Shown in pieces: positions 35,089-43,376 of a stretch of DNA of 64,000 bases (its first letter is position 1; each line of letters begins with the position of its first letter). The notes beneath the pieces were generated by a model, which was not told the DNA's origin, made no database searches, and worked only from the letters and a program-made list of their open reading frames with translations. The stretch is from NCBI GenBank assembly GCA_965116625.1, contig OZ220717.1, positions 62,001-126,000 of the forward strand, in the 5' to 3' direction. A program made the position numbers and the translations under genes. Origin of the DNA: VXNE01 sp965116625 (lineage in GTDB: Bacteria; Pseudomonadota; Gammaproteobacteria; Pseudomonadales; Azotimanducaceae).

Positions 35089-36105
35089 GTGTGCGTCGTG
35101 CCGAGCATATTTACGCCTCTCCTACGGTACTCACCGAAAGGAAGAACGCGCCGCGAAGATTTCCTTACGGACGTAATCTGTGGCGTGCTTGTTAAGCGAA
35201 AACGTCTGGCTGTCGACCTAATTTCATGCTTCATTGGCCGAGACTACGTACTAGTCGAGGACCGGGTCTCAATCACATCGCAGGGCCGCACCGACCATGG
35301 TCAGCCTGACATCTGGATCGAAGCTAGGGACCAATGTGACGAGCGCCACGTGCTGGTCGTAGAAAACAAGGTGGGGGCTCGCGAGGGTGGTGGCGTCGGA
35401 GGAAAGGGACAGCTTGAAGCGTATTTCGCCCTACTTGAACAAGAGAAGGACGCGTCCACCCGAACACTTGTGTACATCACGCATGCATCCGCTGATCCGC
35501 CCGCGAATCCCGCTGTCGTGCATTTGAGGTGGTTTGAGATACACGAATGGCTGAGAGAATGGCTGGAGCGAAATGGGGATGATGGGAGCGAAGCGGTGGT
35601 GGCGGAACTGGTCGAGCTGCTGGAGGATTGGAGCATGAACGTCTCGCTGACAAACAAAGATCTGGCTTCGGCAACTAGGTGGCACACATCTACGCGACGG
35701 CGATTGGAGAACATCCTAGCGTACATACGAGGGCAGGTCGGCGATTGCGTGCAATTGGAGCCGGGGAGCAGCCGCATCAACTATGACAAGGAGTATCTCT
35801 GGTTTCGGTCGCCCGAACTCCGTGGGCACGCGGGGATTTGTCTTGAGTTTGCCTTCGACTTTGTGCGCGAAGATGACGTGTGGTCCGTCAGTGAGCTGCA
35901 AAGGCCCTCAGCCTATGCAGCGATCTACAGCAAAAGCGACACTGTTCCCCGTCCACTCGGCTGGGACAACCTTGATGAGTGGACGGATGAAAACTACCGC
36001 TGGACGAAGCAGATCAGTGAATTTTCCAACGCGCCTACGGAGGCTTATATGAGTTTCTTCCAGGAGGCGATTCAGGACGTGTCTGCCGCGCTGGAGAACG
36101 GCTGA
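35089..36105 (+). CDS. PD-(D/E)XK nuclease family protein
   Basis: 338 residues. After TRREDFLTDVICGVLV, a typical first helix of this group, the site reads GQPDIWIEA (about 71-79) and LVVENKVGAREG (about 88-99), i.e. P-D...E-N-K. A QLEAYFALLEQEK helix and LVYITHAS strand follow, as in other PDDEXK_4-like proteins. The start is GTG 35089 or GTG 35098; there is no ATG nearby. It lies about 100 bases after mcrC on the same strand, so could be a third gene of that operon, though McrBC systems do not need it. Single genes of this class are frequent in defence islands and mostly untested. Confidence 0.75.
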   Translation: MCVVPSIFTPLLRYSPKGRTRREDFLTDVICGVLVKRKRLAVDLISCFIGRDYVLVEDRVSITSQGRTDHGQPDIWIEARDQCDERHVLVVENKVGAREGGGVGGKGQLEAYFALLEQEKDASTRTLVYITHASADPPANPAVVHLRWFEIHEWLREWLERNGDDGSEAVVAELVELLEDWSMNVSLTNKDLASATRWHTSTRRRLENILAYIRGQVGDCVQLEPGSSRINYDKEYLWFRSPELRGHAGICLEFAFDFVREDDVWSVSELQRPSAYAAIYSKSDTVPRPLGWDNLDEWTDENYRWTKQISEFSNAPTEAYMSFFQEAIQDVSAALENG

Positions 36106-36322
36106 GTGTCAACGACTTCAGATACCCGGCGTTCATCAACCCGGCAATGGACGGCAGGGAATACGCGGCTGCGTGTCGACGGGGCCTGGGGGAGAGCATC
36201 AGCGGAGGACGACTCGCCTACACTTAGGGGCGGGAAAGGGAATCGTCCACGATTTTGGGCGGTAACAAAAGGGCGCATCAGGCGTTAAGGAAACGCCGCG
36301 CACCCCCCTCGCTCCGGCTTCG

Positions 36323-36892
36323 CTACTCGACGGGTCTTGGCCCTCGTTGCAACAGATCCCGCGCGACCTCGAGACGCGGATTGGCTCGTCCCGAGGCGTT
36401 GGAGGAATCGTAAGCGTTTTCACAGGCTGTGTTGAAGGCACCGGTGCCAGGCCGGGGGTAATCGCGATCGTTCGTCACCCATAGACCGGATGCCTGGAGG
36501 TCCTCCACCAGGTCCTTGTACGAGCGCAGGAAAACCCTTCGGGCAGCCGAAGAAGTGACGCCATAGGCCTGCTCGACGTCGTAGCATGCATGACGGCAGC
36601 CGTAGGCTTCCAGCAACTGCGCCTGGATCTTGGCGCACCCGGTCTGCTTCCAATCGGTCAGGAATCCGGCCCATTCCTCGTCGGTCCAGGTCCCACTATC
36701 ACGCCAGTTCGCCCAGAACTGGTCCTGCCAGGCGATGGTCCACGAGTCACCATCAATACCGTCGTCAGCCAGACACAGGCGATAGCAATTCCCAACCTCC
36801 TTCCGGCCTTCTTCGGCTTTGGTCAACGTCTGCGCGTTGGCGCCCGACGCCAGAAACAAACAGACGGCGACGACAAGAACGGAGGATTTCAT
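36323..36892 (-). CDS. Small secreted protein of unknown function
   Basis: 189 residues. A clear signal peptide (MKSSVLVVAVCLFLASGANA, cleavage likely after ANA) is followed by a mature domain with paired cysteines (NCYRLC, GCAKI, GCRHAC, a late AC) that could form disulfides in the periplasm. Trp-rich stretch IAWQDQFWANWRDSGTWTDEEWAGF. No family recognised. The frame continues 5' of the chosen ATG and runs in register into the LLM-oxidoreductase remnant at 37007-37069, but the signal peptide fixes the start at 36892. Probably not part of any defence system. Confidence 0.6.
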   Translation of the reverse strand: MKSSVLVVAVCLFLASGANAQTLTKAEEGRKEVGNCYRLCLADDGIDGDSWTIAWQDQFWANWRDSGTWTDEEWAGFLTDWKQTGCAKIQAQLLEAYGCRHACYDVEQAYGVTSSAARRVFLRSYKDLVEDLQASGLWVTNDRDYPRPGTGAFNTACENAYDSSNASGRANPRLEVARDLLQRGPRPVE

Positions 36893-37202
36893 CGGACTTC
36901 TCGTTAGTTGGTGAAAGGACCTTAGCGCAGGTGGAATGAACCGAGCCTGAACCGATAGACGGGCGCTGAGCCCTGGTCCTGGTGGCCTCATTCCGATGTC
37001 AGGGATATTGCCGATCAGGGAATTCCCAACCTGCTCCAGGACATCGTGGTGGGTACGTAGGTTCGGCAGAAACGCGCCAAAACCGTTGCGACCTCAGCAG
37101 ACGCTCGCCCATCCAAAGCGGCGTTTTCCACCGCATGGCGCATTCCCCGCAACCACAACGAGTGAACGTGCGGCCTGGCGCGAGGGCATCGGGTCCCGCT
37201 GG
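36893..37202. other. Intergenic region holding an LLM-gene fragment
   Basis: About 310 bases with no intact gene. It contains the 63-base repeat of the LLM oxidoreductase 3' end (separate entry). The remaining part, 37070-37202, shows nothing recognisable. Confidence 0.5.
37007..37069 (-). pseudogene. Remnant of the 3' end of an LLM-class oxidoreductase gene / left direct repeat
   Basis: 63 bases align without gaps to 43386-43448, the last sense codons of the LLM oxidoreductase at 43377 (52 of 63 identical by my count), same orientation. The minus strand reads LPNLRTHHDVLEQVGNSLIG against LPNFHTRYDVLEQVGNALIG. Similarity fades on both sides. The two copies flank the TA/CapHP/CBASS segment. 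Confidence 0.7.
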
Positions 37203-37469
37203 TCAGGGACTCCGAAGGCGCGTGGGCAGATCCTCAGGTACCGGGGGCTGGCCCCCGTCTCGTCGAAGCAAGCGCCGCGCCGCCTCGACATCAGCCTCGG
37301 CACCGCGCGTAGCGAAGAACTCGGCAGTTTTCATTGCCGAGATCTTCTCGGCGATCGCCGTGGCCATGAACTGATTCATACTCGTACCATCTTCCATGCT
37401 GGTTTCAGCGACTGCCGCCTTCAAGGATGCGGGTAGCCGCAACGGGTAAGTGGTGGATTGTTTCTTCAT
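37203..37469 (-). CDS. Ribbon-helix-helix antitoxin-like protein
   Basis: 88 residues. The N-terminal STTYPLRLPASLKAAVAETSMEDGTSMNQFMATAIAEKI region is a ribbon-helix-helix DNA-binding pattern of the HicB/CopG antitoxin kind (beta strand YPLRLP, then two helices). The tail ATRGAEADVEAARRLLRRDGG is typical of proteins annotated as toxin-antitoxin RHH antitoxins. Its ATG overlaps the stop of the gene upstream (ATGA), so the two are translated together. Last gene of the minus-strand set that starts with the XRE repressor. Confidence 0.7.
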   Translation of the reverse strand: MKKQSTTYPLRLPASLKAAVAETSMEDGTSMNQFMATAIAEKISAMKTAEFFATRGAEADVEAARRLLRRDGGQPPVPEDLPTRLRSP

Positions 37470-37843
37470 TCCGACATTCCCCTCAAGGCCTGTTGGGGCG
37501 TCAGCACCGTGATTCCGGAGCTTTTCGGAGCATCCCCGAAGTCCGGTCTATTAAGGGAAAAGAAGGCATCGCCACTACCGTTGATCGCAGCCCACCTAGC
37601 AATTGCGGCTGCGGTGGATGAACTGGTAGCGCGGTCGGCGGGATATTCTCTATCTCGCCGTGATAGTTCAATACCAAGATCCTGCAGTGGTTTGACATCC
37701 CATCCCAACCCCTTGTCTTCCCCTTGGTCCATGGGGTGCACAGTTTCATCGCTTCCACAGGAGCAATAGAAATGTGTCGGTCGAATGGCATCTAAGTCAA
37801 CGAAAACGGTCTTGAACACCCGCAGCGGCAACGAGTCCGCCAC
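37466..37843 (-). CDS. Possible PIN-domain toxin-like protein (weak, perhaps truncated)
   Basis: 125 residues from GTG 37843. The C-terminal part AAAIARWAAINGSGDAFFSLNRPDFG then GITVLTPQQALRGM resembles the last strand-helix units of PIN-domain toxins (an acidic residue before FFSLN, then the I-x-V-L-T-P end). The N-terminal VFKTVFVDLDAI could be the first PIN strand with its Asp, but the middle (HFYCSCGSDETVHPMDQGEDKG) does not look like one, so it may be divergent or damaged. It lies 47 bases after the ImmA-type gene and overlaps the RHH gene, the reverse of the common antitoxin-first order. Confidence 0.4.
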   Translation of the reverse strand: MADSLPLRVFKTVFVDLDAIRPTHFYCSCGSDETVHPMDQGEDKGLGWDVKPLQDLGIELSRRDREYPADRATSSSTAAAIARWAAINGSGDAFFSLNRPDFGDAPKSSGITVLTPQQALRGMSE

Positions 37844-37890
37844 GAGGATTCCGCCTGAGAGTTCGTGGCGCTGCGGCGATCATGACTTGA

Positions 37891-38757
37891 TTATCGGCGA
37901 AACTGCGGCTTCCAACTATCCTTCAGTTCTCCCTCCGACTCGTCCTCCTCGGGTGAGAGATCACTCGTGAGAACGGTAAGCGTTCGACCGTACCTTCCGA
38001 GGCCAATAATCTCCTCTCTCAGGGTTGCCGAATGGTCGCCGCCGAACCAATCCCCCATTGGTATGTCGTCTTCAGCTTGTTCGCGATCAATCACGTTCTT
38101 CGGATCCCGGTTGAACGCGACGGTGGGAACTATCGGCAACGGCGAGTTTCGTCGTGGCCAGTTGATATCACGAAACTCCTTCAACTCATCCGACAAGAAC
38201 GCGTAGCGAAGTGTGGAGCCTTCCGAGACCACGATTGCCATTGCTTCACTAGTGAGATTTACGTAACGGATCGCTGTCGCGAGCCAGGACGTTTCGCACA
38301 GATCGGCCAGCTCCAAGATCGCGGACAAGCCGTCACCGGCATGGCGCATTGCGGCCTGAAAGAGGTGTTTGGGCATGAGGAGGTTCGCTGAGAACTCGTC
38401 GGCCTCACGCTCGTAGGGGTTCTCAGATTGGTAGCCTGCCCGTGACACATGCGTGGTGCTGCCTGCCGGCAGCAGCGCGTCGGCATGGCCAGGAATATGC
38501 AAGTGACCGAGTTCATGCCCGATACTGAATCTCTGAAACCCAGACGACGCCACATGCGTTGCGTAAGCAATAACAAAGTCATTGTCGATCTTGACAAGCG
38601 CGCCGGAAACCCCGGCACTCGCGTCTGGCTTCTCCATAACGGGGACACCAATCGTCTTGGCGATGCCGAATACATCAACCGGTAGGCTGTCGATGTCCAG
38701 TTGATTCACCAGTTGCTCAGCCGCAGCAGCCGCTTTACGACGGGAGAGGGTATCCAT
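37891..38757 (-). CDS. capP: ImmA/IrrE-type metallopeptidase, CapP-like
   Basis: 288 residues. Zinc peptidase motif HELGH at about 81-85, third ligand Glu in YEREADEFSANLLMP near 117. The COG2856 (ImmA/IrrE) fold typically cleaves a partner XRE repressor. Here the XRE gene ends 5 bases upstream, and both are divergent from a CBASS operon. That is the layout of the CapH/CapP pair, where CapP, activated by single-stranded DNA after damage, cuts CapH and turns on CBASS. The C-terminal domain (about 190-288) would be the sensor. Assignment as CapP rests on context. Confidence 0.8.
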   Translation of the reverse strand: MDTLSRRKAAAAAEQLVNQLDIDSLPVDVFGIAKTIGVPVMEKPDASAGVSGALVKIDNDFVIAYATHVASSGFQRFSIGHELGHLHIPGHADALLPAGSTTHVSRAGYQSENPYEREADEFSANLLMPKHLFQAAMRHAGDGLSAILELADLCETSWLATAIRYVNLTSEAMAIVVSEGSTLRYAFLSDELKEFRDINWPRRNSPLPIVPTVAFNRDPKNVIDREQAEDDIPMGDWFGGDHSATLREEIIGLGRYGRTLTVLTSDLSPEEDESEGELKDSWKPQFRR

Positions 38758-38762
38758 CCGGC

Positions 38763-39098
38763 CTAATCTTTGGCCCGTCTGGCCAGCAGTGCCTTGAAAT
38801 CCTCAATGAGTTCAAGATCCCTGTCGGAGTACAGGCGCTCGTCGCGGAACGCCGCGGCATCGACATGCGCTTCCGGGTTGTCCGTGCGTCCAAGCAGGTA
38901 GTCGATGCTGACCTTCAGAGCTTCGGCTAAGTTGCGTAGATTGACCAGACTAGGGCGTCGTCGGCCCGCTTCGAAGTGGGAGATCGACGTAGCGGGAATG
39001 CCGGAGAGGGCCGAGAGTTCGGCTTGCTCCAACTCGCGTTGTTCGCGGGTCTCCCGGAGCCTCGTGGGGAAAGGGTCCGGACTGTTGGGCTGCACCAT
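38763..39098 (-). CDS. capH: XRE-family transcriptional repressor, CapH-like
   Basis: 111 residues. Helix-turn-helix at about 13-67 (RLRETREQRELEQAELSALSG...ISHFEAGRRRPSLVNLRNLAEALKVSIDYLLG), then a 40-residue charged tail that could carry the dimer interface and cleavage site. The start ATG 39098 has AGGAG 8 bases upstream. The promoter-operator region next to it holds three palindromes with TGTC/GACA ends, a good match to autoregulation plus repression of the divergent CBASS operon. The tail makes it longer than the shortest CapH proteins described. Confidence 0.78.
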   Translation of the reverse strand: MVQPNSPDPFPTRLRETREQRELEQAELSALSGIPATSISHFEAGRRRPSLVNLRNLAEALKVSIDYLLGRTDNPEAHVDAAAFRDERLYSDRDLELIEDFKALLARRAKD

Positions 39099-39114
39099 GG
39101 CCTCACTCCTAAAA

Positions 39115-39197
39115 TGTCTATATAGACAGCTTGACTTGTCGAAAACGACAAGCTACGCTCGTGATTATCTCGACAAGTATGGCTGTCGAAAGCGACA
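39115..39197. promoter_or_regulatory. Three-operator control region between CapH/CapP and CBASS
   Basis: Three inverted repeats share TGTC/GACA half-sites: TGTCTATATAGACA (39115-39128), CTTGTCGAAAACGACAAG (39135-39152) and TGTCGAAAGCGACA (39184-39197); a lone CGACAAG half-site is at 39171. For the CBASS direction a TTGACT (39131-39136) and TACGCT (39154-39159), 17 bases apart, could be the -35 and -10; the second operator fills the spacer. The first operator lies just before the capH ribosome site and holds a TATATA that may be its -10. This fits repression of both directions by one HTH dimer. Confidence 0.7.
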
Positions 39198-39295
39198 TAT
39201 GCAAAACGAAAACCCAGCGCACTCGCACCTTCGGACATTGAGTTCGGACGCCGGCGGGCCAAAAGCCAATTCGCGACCGCGGCGGAGTTAGAGAT

Positions 39296-40453
39296 ATGAC
39301 CACGAACAACACGTCGACGCATCCGCCTCTCAGGGTCTTGAGTCTTGATGGCGGCGGCATGCGCGGCATTTACACAGCCGCGTTTCTTGATCGCCTCGTA
39401 ACTCAGCAAGCTAGACGTTCCGGGGTCGGCAAACTGGATCTAGGCCTCGGATTCGATTTGATTTGCGGAACCAGTACGGGCGCGATTATCGGATGTGCCG
39501 CAGCCATCGGCTGTCCGCCTAGCCGCGTTGTCGACCTCTACCGTGGACACGGTGCCGCGATATTTCCTCATCGAATCAAGAGCAGCACGTGGAGCGTTGT
39601 CTATCGTGCGTTCAACCGTCGGCGCTTTGTGCGTGCGGGAGATCGATCCCTCAGATCGGCTTTGGCGGAGATCTTCGGAGGAATTACGGTTCTCGACGTG
39701 TTCGAAAAGCGGGGCATCTCGTTGTCGGTGCCCACCGTCGACATGTCGACGCATCGGGCATGGGTATTCAAGCGAACGCCAGTCAGCGGGGTCCGCGATG
39801 ACGACTACAAGCTTGTGGATATTTGTCTGGCCTCTAGTGCAGCGCCGATTTACCGCTCGCTGGCGATGATCGAAGACCCCAACAGCCATAAGCACGCGCA
39901 GAGGGTATTCGCCGATGGCGGCTTGTGGGCGAACAACCCCATCATGGTCGCCATGACTGACGCGCTCGCGATGGCCAAGGACGGCCAGCCGGTGGAGATA
40001 TTCTCGCTGGGAACCTGTCCGCGCCCAGAAGGCGAGCATGTCGTTGGGGATGGCGTCCACAGATCGCTCCTCGACTGGAGATTTGGTGCCGATGTCGGGC
40101 CGCTTTCCATCTCGGCGCAAGAGTTCGCCTACGACAACATGGCACGTCTGCTGGCAAACCAGTTGACCAGGTTCGGCAGGAGGGTGCAGGCGATCAGGTT
40201 TCCGCGGAAGGATGTGCCCGCGAGCATGATGCGGTTTCTGTCGCTGGACGACACTCGCGAGGAGGCGATGGACCGGCTGGTGGGACAGGCGCACTCAGAT
40301 GCGGACCTGACCAGAAGCGCGTGCGACGACCCGCAAAACAGGGCCGGCCAAGCCATCAGGTCGCTGCTTGACAGTCTTCGGCCAGTTGACGTTGATCGGG
40401 TGTTGTACAGGTCAAGAGACAACGGGATGCGAAAACATCAAATCAAAAACTAA
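39296..40453 (+). CDS. capV: CBASS effector CapV: patatin-like phospholipase
   Basis: 385 residues. Patatin motifs: oxyanion loop DGGGMRG (about 18-24), nucleophile GTSTG (Ser near 60) and the catalytic Asp in ADGGLWANNP (near 207). CapV is switched on by 3',3'-cGAMP or a related cyclic dinucleotide and degrades the inner membrane phospholipids of the infected cell. It is the first gene of the CBASS operon; the CD-NTase begins 12 bases downstream. Nucleotide choice is not readable directly. Confidence 0.92.
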   Translation: MTTNNTSTHPPLRVLSLDGGGMRGIYTAAFLDRLVTQQARRSGVGKLDLGLGFDLICGTSTGAIIGCAAAIGCPPSRVVDLYRGHGAAIFPHRIKSSTWSVVYRAFNRRRFVRAGDRSLRSALAEIFGGITVLDVFEKRGISLSVPTVDMSTHRAWVFKRTPVSGVRDDDYKLVDICLASSAAPIYRSLAMIEDPNSHKHAQRVFADGGLWANNPIMVAMTDALAMAKDGQPVEIFSLGTCPRPEGEHVVGDGVHRSLLDWRFGADVGPLSISAQEFAYDNMARLLANQLTRFGRRVQAIRFPRKDVPASMMRFLSLDDTREEAMDRLVGQAHSDADLTRSACDDPQNRAGQAIRSLLDSLRPVDVDRVLYRSRDNGMRKHQIKN

Positions 40454-40465
40454 AGAGAGATGACT

Positions 40466-41512
40466 ATGTTTGATTGCCATAAAGACGTGCAAGCGTTTCA
40501 TGATCAGAAGGTCACGCTACCAGCTGCGGAGCGAAACAAGATGAGACAACGTCGCGACTCTAATCGCGACCGTTTGAAACGGAATCTCAAAAAGGACCAG
40601 AAGCCACTGCCTTACGAGTTCGTGTCGCAAGGCAGTTACCGAATGAAAACCATGCTTCGCGACGACAACAACGACTACGACATTGACGACGGAGCGTACT
40701 TCCGAAAGGTCGCGCTCGTGGGAGATCGCGGTGGCGAAATGTCGTCACTAGACGCACGGAAGATGGTTCGAGATGCGATGGACGATGGTAGGTTCAAGAC
40801 ACCGCCGGAAGTGAAGAACAACTGTGTGCGCGTTCACTATAGCGCGGGATACCATGTCGACATTCCAGTCTATCGTCGGGTTGTCGACGAAGAATCCGGC
40901 GAGGAGCACTTCGAACACGCCTCCGGCGCCGGGTGGCGGCGTTCTGACGCGAGGGATGTGACCGACTGGTACGAAGAAGCTCGCAAGGCGACCACTGACC
41001 AGATTCAGTTTCGCCGGGTGAATCGGCATCTGAAATTTCATGCGAGGAGTCGCGAAAGCTGGCGGTCGCGTAATCTGAGCGGCTTCGGAATCACAGTGCT
41101 GCTCGTGGAGAACAGCAATTTAGTCGAGGGCCGCGAAGACCTTGCCTTGTATCGCACCATGAAGGCGATAAAGGAGAGACTCGACTACATCACGGTAATC
41201 GATCACCCCGTTACGCCAGACGCAACGATCACGACGGGAAGCCCTGACTCAAAAGCGACCTTCTTTCGCGACAAACTCGGCGAAGCTCTCGAAGCTCTCG
41301 CTCCGCTATTCCAAGACGATTGCGATAGGGAGAAGGCACTGAAATGTTGGGACAAAGTCTTCAACACAACTTTTTTCTCCGAACGGTACGAGGCCGAACA
41401 AGAGACAAAGTCAGCCAAATCGGCGTCCGCGATCCGTTCCTCGTCGCTGCGTAGATCGACGGGTGCTGCTGCCGCTGCTATCAGCACGACCGGCAGCGGC
41501 AGGTACGCGTGA
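40466..41512 (+). CDS. CD-NTase (DncV-like cyclic dinucleotide synthase)
   Basis: 348 residues. The nucleotidyltransferase site is QGSYRMKTM (Gly-Ser near 56-57), DYDIDDG (Asp near 72 and 74) and YHVDIPVY (Asp near 132). On phage infection it makes a cyclic oligonucleotide that activates CapV; DncV-like enzymes with CapV usually make 3',3'-cGAMP (family knowledge). The Ala/Ser/Thr/Gly-rich tail ending GSGRYA is flexible and is where Cap2 joins the enzyme to targets. The start ATG 40466 is preferred over 40460 because AGAGAG then has normal spacing. It ends one base before the cap2 ATG. Confidence 0.9.
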   Translation: MFDCHKDVQAFHDQKVTLPAAERNKMRQRRDSNRDRLKRNLKKDQKPLPYEFVSQGSYRMKTMLRDDNNDYDIDDGAYFRKVALVGDRGGEMSSLDARKMVRDAMDDGRFKTPPEVKNNCVRVHYSAGYHVDIPVYRRVVDEESGEEHFEHASGAGWRRSDARDVTDWYEEARKATTDQIQFRRVNRHLKFHARSRESWRSRNLSGFGITVLLVENSNLVEGREDLALYRTMKAIKERLDYITVIDHPVTPDATITTGSPDSKATFFRDKLGEALEALAPLFQDDCDREKALKCWDKVFNTTFFSERYEAEQETKSAKSASAIRSSSLRRSTGAAAAAISTTGSGRYA

Positions 41513-41513
41513 A

Positions 41514-43337
41514 ATGGAGTTCTCCGACCATAGGCGGGTTGAGCATGATCGGGCCATCCTGGAGGTCGCGAAATCTCTTCGAGAGCACACCCGCGGGTCT
41601 GCGAGGAGACTGAGCAACAGGACATTGAGAAGCAGCTACAGCTCTCGGGCCTTTGTCGACGGGTGGAGGGTTCCAGTCGACTTCGCCGACAACAACGAAC
41701 GGAGTGTCGACATTCTCGTGTCCCAGTGGTTTCCTCGCACGCCACCGCGCGCGGCCCTTGTTGATCGTCCTGAGCATCTCGCGTGGCCGCACATAGAGCA
41801 TGACGGGGTGCTCTGTCTCCTGCCGGACTCCAGCGAGATCGATCCGACGACACCGGGGGAAGTAGCAATCAGTGTTTTGGATCGTTCTGTAACGTTGGTC
41901 GACGATCTCCTCGAAGGATCGATCATTGAACGGGACTTCAAGGAAGAGTTTCTGACCTACTGGTTTTATGACTGCCACAACGACTCTAAAGACATCATTG
42001 TCCTGTTCGACCCCGCAGGTCCGTCTCGGTGCCTGAGATGTTTCACGCATGATCGACTCGTGTACGTTGCCGAGGACGTCGATTCCCTCAGACGCTGGAC
42101 CAACCATCGATTCGGCTCGAAAACAGCCGGCAAGGTGGCCAAAGAGGTAAGGCCAGCGGCCTTGATCTGGTTGGACGAGCCGCCGCTTCCTGGTAAGTAT
42201 CCAAAATCCGGTGCCGACCTTCTTGAACTGCTGGACAGAGAGAACAACGATGCATTAAGCGTCCTGAGGGAATCGGCCACCACGAGTCATGAGGAGTGTT
42301 TGGTACTTCTCGGGGCAGAGGGTCGCGGGGGTCCGGGCGTAGTCGCCGTGCGGATTAACCGCAACCGCAGCAATGGGTCACGGAGGTCCAACGGTCGTAT
42401 GCATCGCGGTTTTAGGGCCGGACACGTTCCTGAGAGAATCGCGTTTGAAAGGACATTCGGCCGCAATGTGAAGGTCCGTCGGACGCAAGTTGAAAGAGCG
42501 GACGCTGCATGGATCCATGGTAGAGGCCAGGATAGGCGAAGCCGGGCGTTGTTGGAGAAGGTGGTGACGATCTTCGGCTGCGGCTCGGTCGGTTCTTTTG
42601 TGGCGGAGCACTTGGCCCGATCAGGTATCGGGACGATCCGATTGGTGGACTACGACTCATTGTGCTGGGCGAATGTGGGGCGTCATGCACTCGGCGCCAA
42701 TGCGTGTGGCCAAAAGAAGTCGGTCGCTCTGGCTGAAAGACTGCAATGTAACTATCCGCATCTCTCGATCCTTGGATACGACTCACAGATCGAACGCGTG
42801 ATATACGAGGATAACTTCGGTCTGCCGCAAAGCGACTTGATCGTTAGCGCGACGGGGAATTGGACTGCCGAATCCCTGTTAAACGAATGGCATTTAAGAT
42901 CCGGCTTCGGGAAGCCAGTGCTGTACGGATGGACAGAGGATCATGCCGTATCAGGCTCAACCGTTGTCATTGCACCCGATAGCAATTGCTTCGCCTGTGG
43001 GATCGGACGCACGGGAGAGCCATACCTGATGGCAACACGATGGCCGGATAAACCCGAGGCCACAACGGAACCTTCGTGTGCGGATCACTACCAGCCGTAT
43101 GGTGCCATAGAGCTTGCTTACATCACCGCGATGATTGCGAATACAGCTATCGACGAAGTGCTTAGTCCGTCAAAGAATTCATATAGGAACATTTGGTTTT
43201 CTAGCAAGATAGAAGACTATGGCGGCACGTGGAGCGATGCCTTCGCCAAGTTGCTAGACGGGCAGAACAGGGAGAGCGGGATTGTGACTTTGGATTGGAG
43301 TGACAAGCGATGCGCACTTTGTTCCAAGCGTCGATAG
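41514..43337 (+). CDS. cap2: CBASS Cap2: ubiquitin E2-E1-like transferase
   Basis: 607 residues. The N-terminal E2-like domain has its Cys near 101 in HDGVLCLLPDS. The C-terminal ThiF/E1 domain starts near 350 with the nucleotide loop TIFGCGSVGSFVAEHLARSG, then RLVDYDSLCWANVGRHAL and ATGNWTAESLLN. An SCADHYQPYG Cys is a candidate E1 thiol, and CFACG with the terminal RCALC look like a zinc site. Cap2 conjugates the CD-NTase C-terminus to proteins and so primes it. It is the last gene of the operon; the JAB peptidase Cap3 that usually follows is absent, with only 39 bases before the next convergent gene. Confidence 0.9.
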   Translation: MEFSDHRRVEHDRAILEVAKSLREHTRGSARRLSNRTLRSSYSSRAFVDGWRVPVDFADNNERSVDILVSQWFPRTPPRAALVDRPEHLAWPHIEHDGVLCLLPDSSEIDPTTPGEVAISVLDRSVTLVDDLLEGSIIERDFKEEFLTYWFYDCHNDSKDIIVLFDPAGPSRCLRCFTHDRLVYVAEDVDSLRRWTNHRFGSKTAGKVAKEVRPAALIWLDEPPLPGKYPKSGADLLELLDRENNDALSVLRESATTSHEECLVLLGAEGRGGPGVVAVRINRNRSNGSRRSNGRMHRGFRAGHVPERIAFERTFGRNVKVRRTQVERADAAWIHGRGQDRRSRALLEKVVTIFGCGSVGSFVAEHLARSGIGTIRLVDYDSLCWANVGRHALGANACGQKKSVALAERLQCNYPHLSILGYDSQIERVIYEDNFGLPQSDLIVSATGNWTAESLLNEWHLRSGFGKPVLYGWTEDHAVSGSTVVIAPDSNCFACGIGRTGEPYLMATRWPDKPEATTEPSCADHYQPYGAIELAYITAMIANTAIDEVLSPSKNSYRNIWFSSKIEDYGGTWSDAFAKLLDGQNRESGIVTLDWSDKRCALCSKRR

Positions 43338-43376
43338 CGCATTGGGTTCCGGGCGGCAGCCCCAGGAGTGAATGGG

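Noticed and set aside
36277..36293. Hairpin GGCGTT/AACGCC after the secreted protein gene as a terminator
   Set aside because: The stem is only six pairs and the nearest T-run on the minus strand is about ten bases away.
43338..43376. Room for a Cap3 gene after cap2
   Set aside because: Only 39 bases are present, and no JAMM motif was seen in any frame around it.
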